A DNA stretch of 64,000 bases from contig NZ_SJSK01000002.1 of assembly GCF_004331645.1 (NCBI RefSeq), positions 186,001 to 250,000 of the forward strand, given 5' to 3'. Shown piece after piece: positions 28,460 through 39,500 of this stretch (within the stretch, counting starts at the first letter, position 1; each line of letters begins with the position of its first letter). The notes beneath the pieces are model-generated. The model was given only the letters and a program-made list of their open reading frames with translations. It searched no databases and had not been told where the DNA came from. The position numbers and the translations under genes are program-made. Source of the stretch: Pedobacter frigiditerrae. GTDB taxonomy: Bacteria; Bacteroidota; Bacteroidia; Sphingobacteriales; Sphingobacteriaceae.

Positions 28460-30991
28460 ATGACGCACTTAATATTAAATGAACTCCGGCATTTAATTTT
28501 ACAAAAACTCAAAATTCAAATTATCAGTCCATCTGACTGTAGTTATATTGCATTGGAGATTAACAAATCTTTACACAAAAACATTAGTGTAACCACCGTA
28601 AAAAGATTATTTGGATTTGCGGTTACCCAACACCAATTTTCTACCTATACAATAAATACACTTTTAGCATTTGTGGAAAGTGAACAAGATAATCCTATTT
28701 CTAAAACAGCGCTCAAAACTACAACCTTAACTAAAGTTGAAGAATGGGATTACCTTGTTATTAAATCAAAATCGTATTCAGAAGCTACGAAAAAAAGGAT
28801 TGTCGACAATTGTTCTATCCCTTATCAATTTACTATAAATAGAAAATTTGCGACTCATGACTTTGATTACTTTTACCATTCTAATTTTAGTTTCACTCCT
28901 TTCATCTCTCAAGGTGGTTATGGTAAAAGTATCCTGTTGTCTCACTTGGTAGAAAACTTATTTTTAAAGCCTGAAGCCAAGTTCAACAAGGATGTTATCT
29001 TATTTTTACATGCAGATAAAATATTTGATCTAGAACAAGAAAAACAAGATCTAACAAAAGACATTGCTGTTTTATTAGGTTTGCCTCCTAGAACAAACCT
29101 TATAAAATATTTCACCGAACAACATAGCCAAACGGGACGTAAACTAGTATTGATATTTGATGGTGTAACTGATATATTAAACAAGCATGGTTTAAAACCA
29201 AAACTATTTGATACTCTTGTTCAATTAATATGTGATGTTGAAGATAGTCCTGCTATAAAATTGGTAATCAGTGTCAGATCATATACTTGGAGGCGTTTTT
29301 TTGAAAGCATTCGCCATTCTAGTTTTATTATTAGCAAGTGGTTTACTGGCAGTTATTTCAAAAGAAAAGATCATTCAAACATCCCTCCTTTTACCATAGG
29401 AGAAATTGAACAAATTTTAGATAAAATGGATGCTAACTCGGCTTCTTTCAATACGGAATATACTCAAAAATTAAGACATCCATTTCAATTCTATTTCTAT
29501 CATCAATTAAAACTTGAGTATCCAGAAAATGAATATAGCAGTAGCTTGATATTCCATGAGGTTACGCTGAGGTATCTGTTGTTGAGAATATATCAATCTA
29601 ATCATTCTATAGAAAAAACAACGATCTGTAAAAAGATAATTCACCTAACTGATTATGGCAGAAAAGGAAATAAAATCTCTAAAAAACTTTTGCTAGAAGA
29701 GCTAATTGTTTTTAGAGATGCTTATATGGAATTATTGCATGATGGAATTCTAATAGAACAAGTAAATGATACTGACGAAATACCAACTGAGTATATACAT
29801 TTTATTCATAATGATGTTTTTGAGTATTTTTTATTCAAAGAAATATTGGAGCTCCATAAACATGAAATGAATGAAGCTTATTTTAATTTCATTCTAAACG
29901 AGTACAAAGATCAAGACAAGCAAAACATCCTACTACAATGGTATGTTTTTGAAGGAATTAAAAACAATAAATTTGAAATTATAAAAACTATTTTCTGGTT
30001 AAAACTAGATAGTAATCAGCACAATCAGTTAATAACTTTTTTAGCTGAAAACATTAAACATCAAATTAGTATTGATCCAAGCGTAAAAGATAAATTAAGA
30101 TGTCCAGAATTACATAATGAGATGGCAAATGCATTGCCTTATCTTGATTTTGCAGACCAATCTTACCAAAAGATACTTAACACTTTTAGCGAAATTGCCG
30201 ATACTGAAAAGACATTTGTTTTTTATCAATCTGCATTGATATTTTCAGACTGTCTTAATTTAAATCTGGAGAAACTACGGGAAAGAAAAACCCAATTATC
30301 AAAACATAAATCAATTACCAGTAAAATACTTGTTGATCCAAGTGAAATTGTTGAAATAATGATCGATAAATTTAACGGAAGAGAAGAAATACAATATCCA
30401 TTATTTGCTAGAGTTAACGATATTGTGCTTGACCTTAAATTTAATGAAAATCCGAACAATTTAATGTCTGGTCTATTATTGATAATGGTATACTGGTTTA
30501 AAGGTGATTCCCAAACAGCAATCGAAATCATAAACAATATGATTAAGGGGACAAAGGAGTTATTTCAGAAATCAAAAATCTACAATGCTTATCTTTTACA
30601 TATCTTAGCACTAGAAACCTCAAGGAGTTCAATTTCTAATAAAAAACCAGATCAACTAGAAAAAATCCTAATTTATTATCACCAAAGAAATCAAATTAAC
30701 AGTTTTAATGTTAAAATTTTATTCAATACTGTTTTAGCAATGCAAAGCTTAAGAAGGAATGAATATGATACTGCGATAAATTATGCAAAAAACAGCTTAA
30801 CACAAGTAAATGATGACTTCTTAATTGCTAAAGTTTTTATAAACTATATATTGATAAAAGCCTACTCAATTATTGGTGATCAAGATAAAATAAATGAATG
30901 TAAATATTCAATCCTGTGTTTATTAGAGGCTAAAGAAATAAATCCTCATTTATTTGATGAGACATTGGTACAAACTTTAAACAAATACTAA
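28460..30991 (+). CDS. STAND-like P-loop NTPase with N-terminal regulator-type domain (paralog 2)
   Basis: 843 residues, collinear with the protein at 12534-15059. About half of the first 70 residues are identical, including ISPSDC, KNIS-TT-KRLFGFA and HQFS--TIN-L. The Walker A here is canonical in its Lys: SQGGYGKSILLSHL (about 150-162). Walker B is KLVLIFDGVTDIL (about 231) and the sensor-like strand is KLVISVRSYTW. The C-terminal half is helical and repeat-like. It is transcribed divergently from adhesin 1 out of a 197-bp gap containing short repeats, a classic position for a regulator. Predicted role: ATP-dependent signal-responsive control of adhesin genes. A defence-type STAND role is possible but less likely, because the N-terminus resembles regulators and no effector domain is seen. 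Confidence 0.75.
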   Translation: MTHLILNELRHLILQKLKIQIISPSDCSYIALEINKSLHKNISVTTVKRLFGFAVTQHQFSTYTINTLLAFVESEQDNPISKTALKTTTLTKVEEWDYLVIKSKSYSEATKKRIVDNCSIPYQFTINRKFATHDFDYFYHSNFSFTPFISQGGYGKSILLSHLVENLFLKPEAKFNKDVILFLHADKIFDLEQEKQDLTKDIAVLLGLPPRTNLIKYFTEQHSQTGRKLVLIFDGVTDILNKHGLKPKLFDTLVQLICDVEDSPAIKLVISVRSYTWRRFFESIRHSSFIISKWFTGSYFKRKDHSNIPPFTIGEIEQILDKMDANSASFNTEYTQKLRHPFQFYFYHQLKLEYPENEYSSSLIFHEVTLRYLLLRIYQSNHSIEKTTICKKIIHLTDYGRKGNKISKKLLLEELIVFRDAYMELLHDGILIEQVNDTDEIPTEYIHFIHNDVFEYFLFKEILELHKHEMNEAYFNFILNEYKDQDKQNILLQWYVFEGIKNNKFEIIKTIFWLKLDSNQHNQLITFLAENIKHQISIDPSVKDKLRCPELHNEMANALPYLDFADQSYQKILNTFSEIADTEKTFVFYQSALIFSDCLNLNLEKLRERKTQLSKHKSITSKILVDPSEIVEIMIDKFNGREEIQYPLFARVNDIVLDLKFNENPNNLMSGLLLIMVYWFKGDSQTAIEIINNMIKGTKELFQKSKIYNAYLLHILALETSRSSISNKKPDQLEKILIYYHQRNQINSFNVKILFNTVLAMQSLRRNEYDTAINYAKNSLTQVNDDFLIAKVFINYILIKAYSIIGDQDKINECKYSILCLLEAKEINPHLFDETLVQTLNKY

Positions 30992-31001
30992 CTAAAAAAA
31001 T

Positions 31002-31030
31002 AAGGCTATCAGTAATAAACCAATAGCCTT
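31002..31030. terminator. Terminator between NTPase 2 and receiver-domain gene
   Basis: An 8-bp perfect stem, AAGGCTAT (31002-31009) with ATAGCCTT (31023-31030), and a 13-nt loop in the 63-bp gap between convergent genes. An A-run precedes it, giving a T-run on the - strand, so it can end the leftward receiver-gene transcript and probably the NTPase transcript. Confidence 0.7.
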
Positions 31031-31054
31031 TAGTAGAGTATTTATCAAAGAGCA

Positions 31055-31447
31055 TTAAATTACTGGAACCAATTCATTATGGTTTAAAGGTTTTAAAATT
31101 AGCTTTGTAACGTGAGGATATGTTTTCATCAGTTCGATATCTTCAGGAATATCAGACCCAGTAATTACTACAATCCTACAGGAGTCTTTTAACGTCTGTG
31201 CAAACATTTTAAATCTATCCAAAAACTCAAATCCATTCATTTGAGGCATATCTATATCTAATAAAATAAGTGATGGAATTGCTGATAGATTATCTTTATT
31301 TGAATCTAAAAAATCAAGCGCTTCCGTTGCACTTTCCATCACAAGAATATCTCCTTTTGCATACGTTTTTTTTAACACATGTGCAGTAATCATTTGATCG
31401 ATAAGATTATCATCAATTATCATTACCGTTTGCCTTTGCTTCATCAT
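31055..31447 (-). CDS. CheY-like single-domain response regulator
   Basis: 130 residues, only a receiver domain. It has the acidic pair MIIDDNLIDQ, the phosphoacceptor Asp in SLILLDIDMPQMNGFEFL, VVITGSD (Thr/Ser switch) and Lys in LILKPLN. There is no output domain, so it must act through protein contact. The gene is 35 bp downstream of the OmpA/PD40 gene on the same strand and probably ends the adhesin 2 operon. Receivers of this type are usually phosphorylated by a separate hybrid kinase, and none is encoded nearby. Its link to a secretion or adhesin operon is unexpected and may mean signal control of surface assembly. Confidence 0.88.
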   Translation of the reverse strand: MMKQRQTVMIIDDNLIDQMITAHVLKKTYAKGDILVMESATEALDFLDSNKDNLSAIPSLILLDIDMPQMNGFEFLDRFKMFAQTLKDSCRIVVITGSDIPEDIELMKTYPHVTKLILKPLNHNELVPVI

Positions 31448-31482
31448 CTCACTATTTTATATTAAAGCCTTTTAACTCTCGG

Positions 31483-33486
31483 TTATTGTTTTATAACTGT
31501 TATCTCAGTTCTTCTATTTAATTGATGCTGGTCTTCTGTACAATCCTTACCATTACTACAATCATTAAGCAACCTGGTTTCCCCATAGCCTTTAGCCTTT
31601 ATTCTATACTTATCGATACCTTTATTAATGATGTAATTTACAGCAGCATCTGCCCTAGCCTGAGATAATTTCAGGTTATAACTATCACTTGCCCTACTAT
31701 CTGTATGTGATCCGAGTTCTATCCAAATTGTTGGATTTTCTTTTAATATCCTTGCTACCTTATCTAACTCAATTGCAGCATCTGCCCTAATATTACTTTT
31801 ATCTAAATCATAGTAAATATTTTCTAGCCTCACTTCTTTAAATAAGTTAATTATATCTAAATAAACATTCTTTTTAAGAACTGTAGATTCTTTAAGACCA
31901 ACGCTAGTTACCTGACTTGTTTCTGCATTGTGGAATCCTGTTTTAACACCATTTAAGTTGTAAACTGTATTCTCTTCTAAATCAAACTTATAATTACCAT
32001 TTTTATCTGTTTGAACACTTAAGGCAGTACCATCCTCCTTACTTAGGCTCACGATTACTTCAGACAAAGGCAATCCAGTTTTTATATTAAGAGCAATGCC
32101 TTCTAGTTTAAAGTTTAGGTTTGGATTAAGTACAAAATTGTAAATATCATCACTCCCCCTTCCCCCTAGCCTATCTGATGAAATAAAGCCTTCTTTTTTG
32201 TTTCTTAGCATAAAGGCAAAATCGTCTTGTGGAGAATTTAATGGATATCCCATATTTTTTGGAGGATCAAAGTTGTTGCCATTTTTTGGAGCCTTAAATA
32301 CATCTAAACCTCCCATACCAACTCTTCCATCTGTAGAGAAATAAAAGTTATTATCTTCATCAAAAAATGGATTTCTTTCTGCACCTTCTGTATTTATGTC
32401 TTCCATTGACATTGCCTGTCCCCATTCTCCAACCTGATTTTTATGACAAACGTAAATGTCTGTTTTGCCTCTACCACCGGGCATATCAGAAACAAAATAT
32501 AAAGAATTGCCATCCCTACTAATATAAGGATCACCTACAGAATAAAGATTTAAATTATTATATTTAAAAGGTGACACTGGCCCCCAACTTCCATCATCTT
32601 TCTTCCTGCTTGAATAGATTTCTACCTTTACTGTTTTTGGAATTCCCTTTTCACGTTCTATCAAATTTGGGATACGTGTTAAGGTAAAATACATCTCTTT
32701 TCCATCTTTGGCAAAACTTGCAGCGCCAATATGATATTCTGAACCTGCATTAAAAGGAAAAAGAGTAGCAGTATCGGCATCCTTTTTAAGATATAACCTT
32801 AGGTAATTATTTCCAGTCCAAGCATATGTTTTTTTACTTGGGGCTTTGTTAGAATCATCAAATTTTAAAAATGGCTTCCCCTTTTTTACCTCATCCTCTA
32901 CTTTTATATTTATTCTATCAGATGTAAAAACTATCGAATTTTGATAAATTACACTTCCCCAATCTTCAGCGATACTATTAACTCCTTTTTCATTATTTAA
33001 AACTATTGGTTTCGGCTTTTTCATCCAGATTAATGCTGAATCACATGAAAGCAACAACAAATTCTTTTGATTAACTCCTACTGATTTTTTCAGCTCTGCA
33101 TATTTTTCGTATTGAATTTTAGCTTCACTGTATTTAGAGTTATTACGCAGAGCTTCACCATAATAAAAAAATGCATCAGGTTTTGCCCCCTTAGTTTTGG
33201 TTAATATGGCATACCAACTCTCTGCTTGTGGGTAATCTTTCGTTAATCTATAGCAATCTGCCAAGCGCTCTATTGTGTGTAAACTTGCTTTCCTTTGGTA
33301 AGCCTCTGTATACAGCTTAATAGCTGTGCTATAATTAAAAAGTTTATATTCTTCATCTGCTTTTAGCAGAACATACTGTGCATTTACTTTTACACTAGTT
33401 GCCATAAAGAGTAAAAACAAAAACAATATTTTGATTTTTTTTAACTCAGGATTCTTCATTAAATACGTCGCTAATCTAATTTGCAT
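31483..33486 (-). CDS. OmpA/PD40/TPR outer-membrane-associated protein of adhesin locus 2
   Basis: 667 residues. It has the same domain order as the protein at 15104-17104: signal peptide (FLFLLFMATSVKVNAQ), TPR-like helices (about 40-165), PD40 blades (SLYFVSDMPGGRGKTDIYV near 335; NFYFSTDGRVGMGGLDVFK near 385), a carboxypeptidase-regulatory-like domain (about 460-535) and an OmpA domain (YDLDKSNIRADAAIELDKV; SHTDSRASDSYNLKLSQAR; LNRRTEITV). The ATG at 33459, nine codons inside, would give a shorter n-region and may be the true start. It follows adhesin 2 by 38 bp. In locus 1 a PorP/SprF gene sits at this point; here none is present. Confidence 0.9.
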   Translation of the reverse strand: MQIRLATYLMKNPELKKIKILFLFLLFMATSVKVNAQYVLLKADEEYKLFNYSTAIKLYTEAYQRKASLHTIERLADCYRLTKDYPQAESWYAILTKTKGAKPDAFFYYGEALRNNSKYSEAKIQYEKYAELKKSVGVNQKNLLLLSCDSALIWMKKPKPIVLNNEKGVNSIAEDWGSVIYQNSIVFTSDRINIKVEDEVKKGKPFLKFDDSNKAPSKKTYAWTGNNYLRLYLKKDADTATLFPFNAGSEYHIGAASFAKDGKEMYFTLTRIPNLIEREKGIPKTVKVEIYSSRKKDDGSWGPVSPFKYNNLNLYSVGDPYISRDGNSLYFVSDMPGGRGKTDIYVCHKNQVGEWGQAMSMEDINTEGAERNPFFDEDNNFYFSTDGRVGMGGLDVFKAPKNGNNFDPPKNMGYPLNSPQDDFAFMLRNKKEGFISSDRLGGRGSDDIYNFVLNPNLNFKLEGIALNIKTGLPLSEVIVSLSKEDGTALSVQTDKNGNYKFDLEENTVYNLNGVKTGFHNAETSQVTSVGLKESTVLKKNVYLDIINLFKEVRLENIYYDLDKSNIRADAAIELDKVARILKENPTIWIELGSHTDSRASDSYNLKLSQARADAAVNYIINKGIDKYRIKAKGYGETRLLNDCSNGKDCTEDQHQLNRRTEITVIKQ

Positions 33487-33524
33487 CTATTAAAAATCTG
33501 TTTATAAGCATTTCTATTGACCAA

Positions 33525-36500
33525 TTAATTATTTCTTAATAGAGTAATATAACCTTTTGATACCGTCCAGTTACCTTTTGTATCCTTAACCTTTAGTAAG
33601 TAATAATATGTACCTTCTTTTAAGCCATTTCCACTCCAATCATTTTTATAGCCACCATTGCTATGGTAAACCTCATTGCCCCAACGGTTAAATATGGTCA
33701 AGAAATTATCTGGATAAAGTTCTAGTCCATCAATCACAAAGTTGTCATTCTTACCGTCGCCGTTTGGTGTAATTACATTTGGCTTAGTATTTAAAGTAAA
33801 GATCTCTTTTAAGTCAGTGGCTGAATTATTAGCTGAATTTGGATCAAGCTCAGCAGCTGTTACAGATGCAGTATTACTGATAACACCAGATTTGCTTGAT
33901 TTTACCTGTATAGTTAACATTACAACTCCGCCAGATTCTATTGTTGGAACTGTCCATAATAATGTATTTGAACTTGCACTATAGTTCGCAGTACCTTTTC
34001 CCGCTGAGTGAGACACATAACTCAATCCAACTGGTAAAACATCGGTAACAACCACATTATTTGAAGTAAAGAAACCGTTGTTTTTAACTAGAATGGTATA
34101 ATCATAAGGGGTGTCTATTCCTACTGGCGTTAAGTGATTTGACATTTTTGCAATACTTAAATCATTCTGGATGAGTGCTGGTATTTCTGCCGTAGTCGTT
34201 ATATCACCTATGGTTGATAAATCAGGGGTATTACTGGCTACTGTTACACTATTTGAAAGTGGTTTACCTGCATAGATTGATTTGGCAGCACTATTAGGAG
34301 TTGCAACAGTTATTTCATAACTAACTTCCGCATTACTTGGAAACAATGAGATAGTTTGATCCAGATTTCCAGTACCATAATTATTTGGCAAGGTTAAACC
34401 TGTTGCATTGGCAGTCCATTTAGTTATTGTTGTGCCCAACGGGGCGATATCAGTTACCTTAACATTTACCGCAGCACTTGGCCCAATATTTTTAATGCTA
34501 ATCAAGTAAATAACATCTTCACCTGGAACATAAGAAATCTGTGCAGCGTTTTTTAATCTTTTAACTGTAACCAAATCTGCATTCGGGTTTAATAAAACCA
34601 CAGTTGGGTCATCTGCAAGTGTTGTATTTGGATCATCAGATAATGGATCTACAATCGAATTATTATTGGCGTCTTTTGCAATTACACTTGCTTGGTTACT
34701 GAACCTACCTAAATTAACATCTGCTTGTGTTAATGTATGTTTTGCTACCACTACCGCTATTGCACCAGGTTGTATTGTTGCAACATTGGCAGGTAAAATA
34801 CTACCAGCATCTGCACCAGTATCTGCAACCACTACATTTGTTAATGTAGTATTACCAGTATTTTTAACAATTAGCGTGTAATTGATTACATCACCGGCCT
34901 TGCTGCCTATGTTGTTAGCACTTTTAGTTAATGTGATAGAAGAAACCTGTGCAATCGAAATAATAGTAGGATCATCTGAGGCAGAGGTTGAAGGATCATC
35001 AGAAACCTTGGTGAAATTATTTCCTTTTGGATCTTTTGCGCTAACATTTGCCTGATTTACCACTGTACCTGCGTTAATATCTGTTTGTGTAAGAATGTGG
35101 GCTGCAGTAATATTTACCAACACTCCCGGAGCCAAAGTTGGGATAAAATATCCAGAGCTATTAGGATTTGGACTTGGGGTTGGAGAATTTGCCAATGTTG
35201 CATTAGCATCTTTAACTTCAATATTATTTAACGTTACGTTTCCAGTGTTTTTAAGAACGATGAAGTATGTAATAACATCACCTACTTTTGTACCACTATT
35301 GTTTGCAACTTTGGTTAATGCAAGAGCTGGTGAGGCAGGAATTACAGTAATCGTTGGATTGTCGTTATTTTCAGCAGTTCCAGATATGTCGGCAATAATA
35401 TTGCCCGCTGGCGATTTTGAACTAACGGTTGCAGTGTTGGTTACTGATCCTAAATCTTTATCACTTTGTGATAAGGTATAAACCCGAGTATAAGTTGTAC
35501 TAGCTCCTATGGCTAATGAACCTGGTAAGACTACATTAATGCCAATTTTAGCATCTGTTAATGTAATGTTATTCAATATAACATTACCAGTATTCTTTAT
35601 CGTAAAGGTATAAGTAATTGTATTATTTCCTGAATTTACTAAGCCAGATTTTACTAAAGCTATTTTACCTTTTAAAATTGGTATGGTAACCGAGGCTGAA
35701 TTATTAGCTGGATTTGGATCCATTGCCAATTGGGCAGCATCAACAGTTACACTATTGGTTATGTCATTTTGAGCATAATTTGCATTAACCGTTCCTGTTA
35801 CAAGTAAGGTAACTGATTGTCCGGCATCTACATCTGAGGCTGTGGTAAAGGTGTTTGCAGTTTGGTTATAAGTACCACCAGTTGCTTGGTAAGTTACATT
35901 GCTTAAACCTGAAGGCAGAGATTCTGTTAACACAATTGCTCTCCCAGCTAAAACAGTTGCAGTACCAATATTTCTTACGATAATAGCATAAGTAATATTT
36001 TCATTTACCTCTACCCCTGTTTTATCAGCAATTTTAGTAACTGTTAAATCGGTAATCCAATTAGGAATGGTAACAGTAACTGTTGTAGTGGCTATATTTG
36101 ATGGATCTAATTTATCAGTAATTTTATACTTTAATACGTAAACGCCTGGTAAGGTACGTGGCTGAACAATTACTTTTCCATTAGTTGAGTCTATATTTAT
36201 TTTTGGATTATCAGTAAACAATTGAGCGATAACAACATTGCCTACATTAGCTTGAGCGCCTCCATTGTAAGTATCATTAGATAAAATGTCCATTTGAATT
36301 GTTCCTCCAAAGAAACCTAAAATTGTACCTATATCTGGTGTTGCAACCAAAGCTCCGCTAGTTACGGCAACTGTAATTGTAGCTGTCTTCTTCTGCCCTG
36401 GATTTAGTTTATCTTCAATTTCATAAACCAATGTATAAGCTCCTGCTGGTGTGTTCGGTGCAACATTTACTTTACCTGTAGCTGGGTCTATCGTTACATT

Positions 36501-39500
36501 TGGACTAGTCGATGAAATTTGAGTAATAGTTACATCATTTAATGTAGCTGGGTTACCATTATAAGTATCGTTAGTTAAAATATTTGTAATAGCGGTTCCG
36601 CCCGTTACGCCATTTATAGAACCATTATCATTAGTAGCAAATACTGCAGGCGATGTAACTGTAACGGTTACAGTCGCAGTTTTTTTCAAGCCTGGGTTTA
36701 ATTTATCCTCAATTTGGTAAACCAAGTTATAAGTAGCTGCCTGAGTTCCAGCTGCAACGTTTACTTTACCTGTAGCTGGGTCTATCGTTACATTTGGACT
36801 AGTTGATGAAATTTGAGTAATAGTTACATCATTTAGCATTGCTGGATTTCCATTATAAGTATCATTAACCAATACATTGGCAACAGCAGTACCACCTATC
36901 AATCCATTAATAATTCCACTGTCATTGGTTGCAATAATAACAGGCGCAATAACAGTAACAGTAACAGAAGCTTGTGTAATTTTAGTTGGATCTAATTTAT
37001 CAACAATTGCATAAACTAAGGTATAAACACCTCCAGGAGTTCCTGGAGCAATATTTACTTTACCACTCAATACATCAAGCGTTACCTTTGGATTTGTTGT
37101 AGAAACTTGAATTAGATTTACATTAGTTAGTGTAGCTGGACTTCCTCCGTTAAAGGTATCATTAATCAATACATTAGTAACTGCAGTACCACCAACAATG
37201 CCATTTACAGAGCCCGCATCGTTACTTGCTTGAATAGTTCCTGATGAAACTGTTACTGTAATGATTGCAGTAGCTACCTTACTTGGATCAAGCTTATCAG
37301 TTATTGAATAATCTATTGTATAAACTCCTGCTGGTGTATTTGGTGCAACCGTTACTTGTCCTGTAGTCGTATTTAATATCACTTTTCCCGCACCTGTGTT
37401 ACTACCCGGTACTTCTGCAATGGTAACATTAGTTGTTGTTGGTGTTTGGTTTGTTCCGTTATATTTATCATTTGCCAGAATATTTGAAATGGCAACACCA
37501 CCATTTACTGTATTTGCAGTGCCACTATCATCATTTGCCTGAATTGCACCTGATGTAACTACAACTACAATATTTGCACTTGATGTTTTAGAAGCATCAA
37601 GTTTATCTTTTATAGTGTAGTTTATAGTGTAAGTTCCTGGAGGCGTACTTGGTACCACACTAACAACACCTGTTCCAGCTGCCAATGTTACCTTACCCGC
37701 ACTGTTATTTGAGTTTTCTGTAATGGTTACACCTGCAATCGTTGCCTGAGTACCACCATTAAATTTATCGTTATCTAATACGTTTAACAAATTAGGATTA
37801 CCAATAGTAGAATTTACTGTTCCACTATCGCCTACTGCTTCAATTATTCCAGAAGAAACGATTACAACAATATTTGCACTTGCTGTTTTAGTAGGATCTT
37901 GTTTATCTGTTATGGTGTAGTTTATCGTGTATGTTCCAGCTGGTGTACCTGGTGCCACATTTACTTTGCCAGTTGTGGAATTTAATGTAACTTTTCCTAG
38001 ACTGTTATTCGAGTTCTCGGTAATGGTTACATTAGCAGTTGTTGCTGTTAAAGTAGTATTGTAATTGTCATTTGCCAAGCTATTTGCAATAGCTTCGCCA
38101 CCAGTAACTGAGTTTGCAACGCCATTATCACTAACTGCAAGTAAATTAGATGGACATAGTAATGGATCAGTTGTAATTGTACCACTTACAACTATTGGAT
38201 CACAAGGTGAAGTATGTCCAATAGTTGTTACATTATAAGTTACACTTGAATTAAATCTACCAGTAATAGTTACGGTCTTGTTAATTGTATTTACTACATA
38301 ATTTGCAGGAGATATAGTCCCTGTAACAAAAGCACTTGTTGCACTTCCGCCATAGGTATAAACAATATCAGTAATAGCACTACCAGTACAAATTGTTTGG
38401 TTTTGCGAACCCCCACTACGAATTAGTGTAGATGGCCTGTTAACTGTAATAGTATAAGTCGAAGAATTTGTACAACCATTGGCATTAGCAGCCGTTTTAT
38501 AAGTAATAACAGATGTTCCTACAGCAAGACCTGTAACTTCACCAGTTGAAACATTCACCGTAGCTACACTTGGTGTTGCACTACTCCATACGCCACCTGC
38601 TGTTGCGTTTGCCAAAATTCTACTCAAACCAATACATAAATCACCTCCTCCAATTATTGGAGTTACAGTTGGTCTAGCATCAATAGTTAATGATTTACTT
38701 GTGCATCCAGCAGGTGCTATATAACTAATTAATACTGAACCTGGAGCAATAGCAGTAACCAATCCCGATGAATTAACAGTAGCAATAGCAGTATTTGAGC
38801 TTCCCCAAGTTCCACCACCAGTCGCGTTTGCCAATTGCAAAGTAGAACCTTCACAAATAGAAGAGGTGCCAGGGGTTATAGGAGTAGATAAAGTTGACGA
38901 TTTGATATTAATATCTATTGGCGTTCTAGGTCCATCACCACAAGAGTTAGTTGGCTGAATATAATAGGTTGTATTAACCAGTAAATTAGGTGTGGTAAAA
39001 GGGATCATTCCTAAGTTCGTACCACCAGAAGGGGCAGTCCATACAGAGTAAGATGACCCATTACCATAAGGAATATTAGACAAAGTGATTGTTGCACTAC
39101 TATTTGCACAAATATCAGCTGGAGCAACAAGCATTCCCGTTGTAGATGTTGTAGAAAGAACCAATACATAATTTGCTGTTGAAGTACAACTCCCGTTAGA
39201 ATATGTATTTGTAACGATATAGTTTCCTGCTTGACTTGCAGCAATGTTTACTACCCCTGTATTAACATCGATACTTAATCCAATAGTAGAAGCAAATGTA
39301 CTACTTGTAATACCTGTTGTAGTCCCACCAAAGGTTGGACTTGCAGTACCACCAGCTGAGTAGCAATAAGGACCACCATAATTAATGGTACGTAAAGTTG
39401 GAGGAAAAACAGTAGCCGTTAGTGTAAACGAGGCCCCTTCACAAGACCCTGACCTTGGTGTAACCGTATATCGAACAGTTCCATTTCCAGTTAATGTTCC

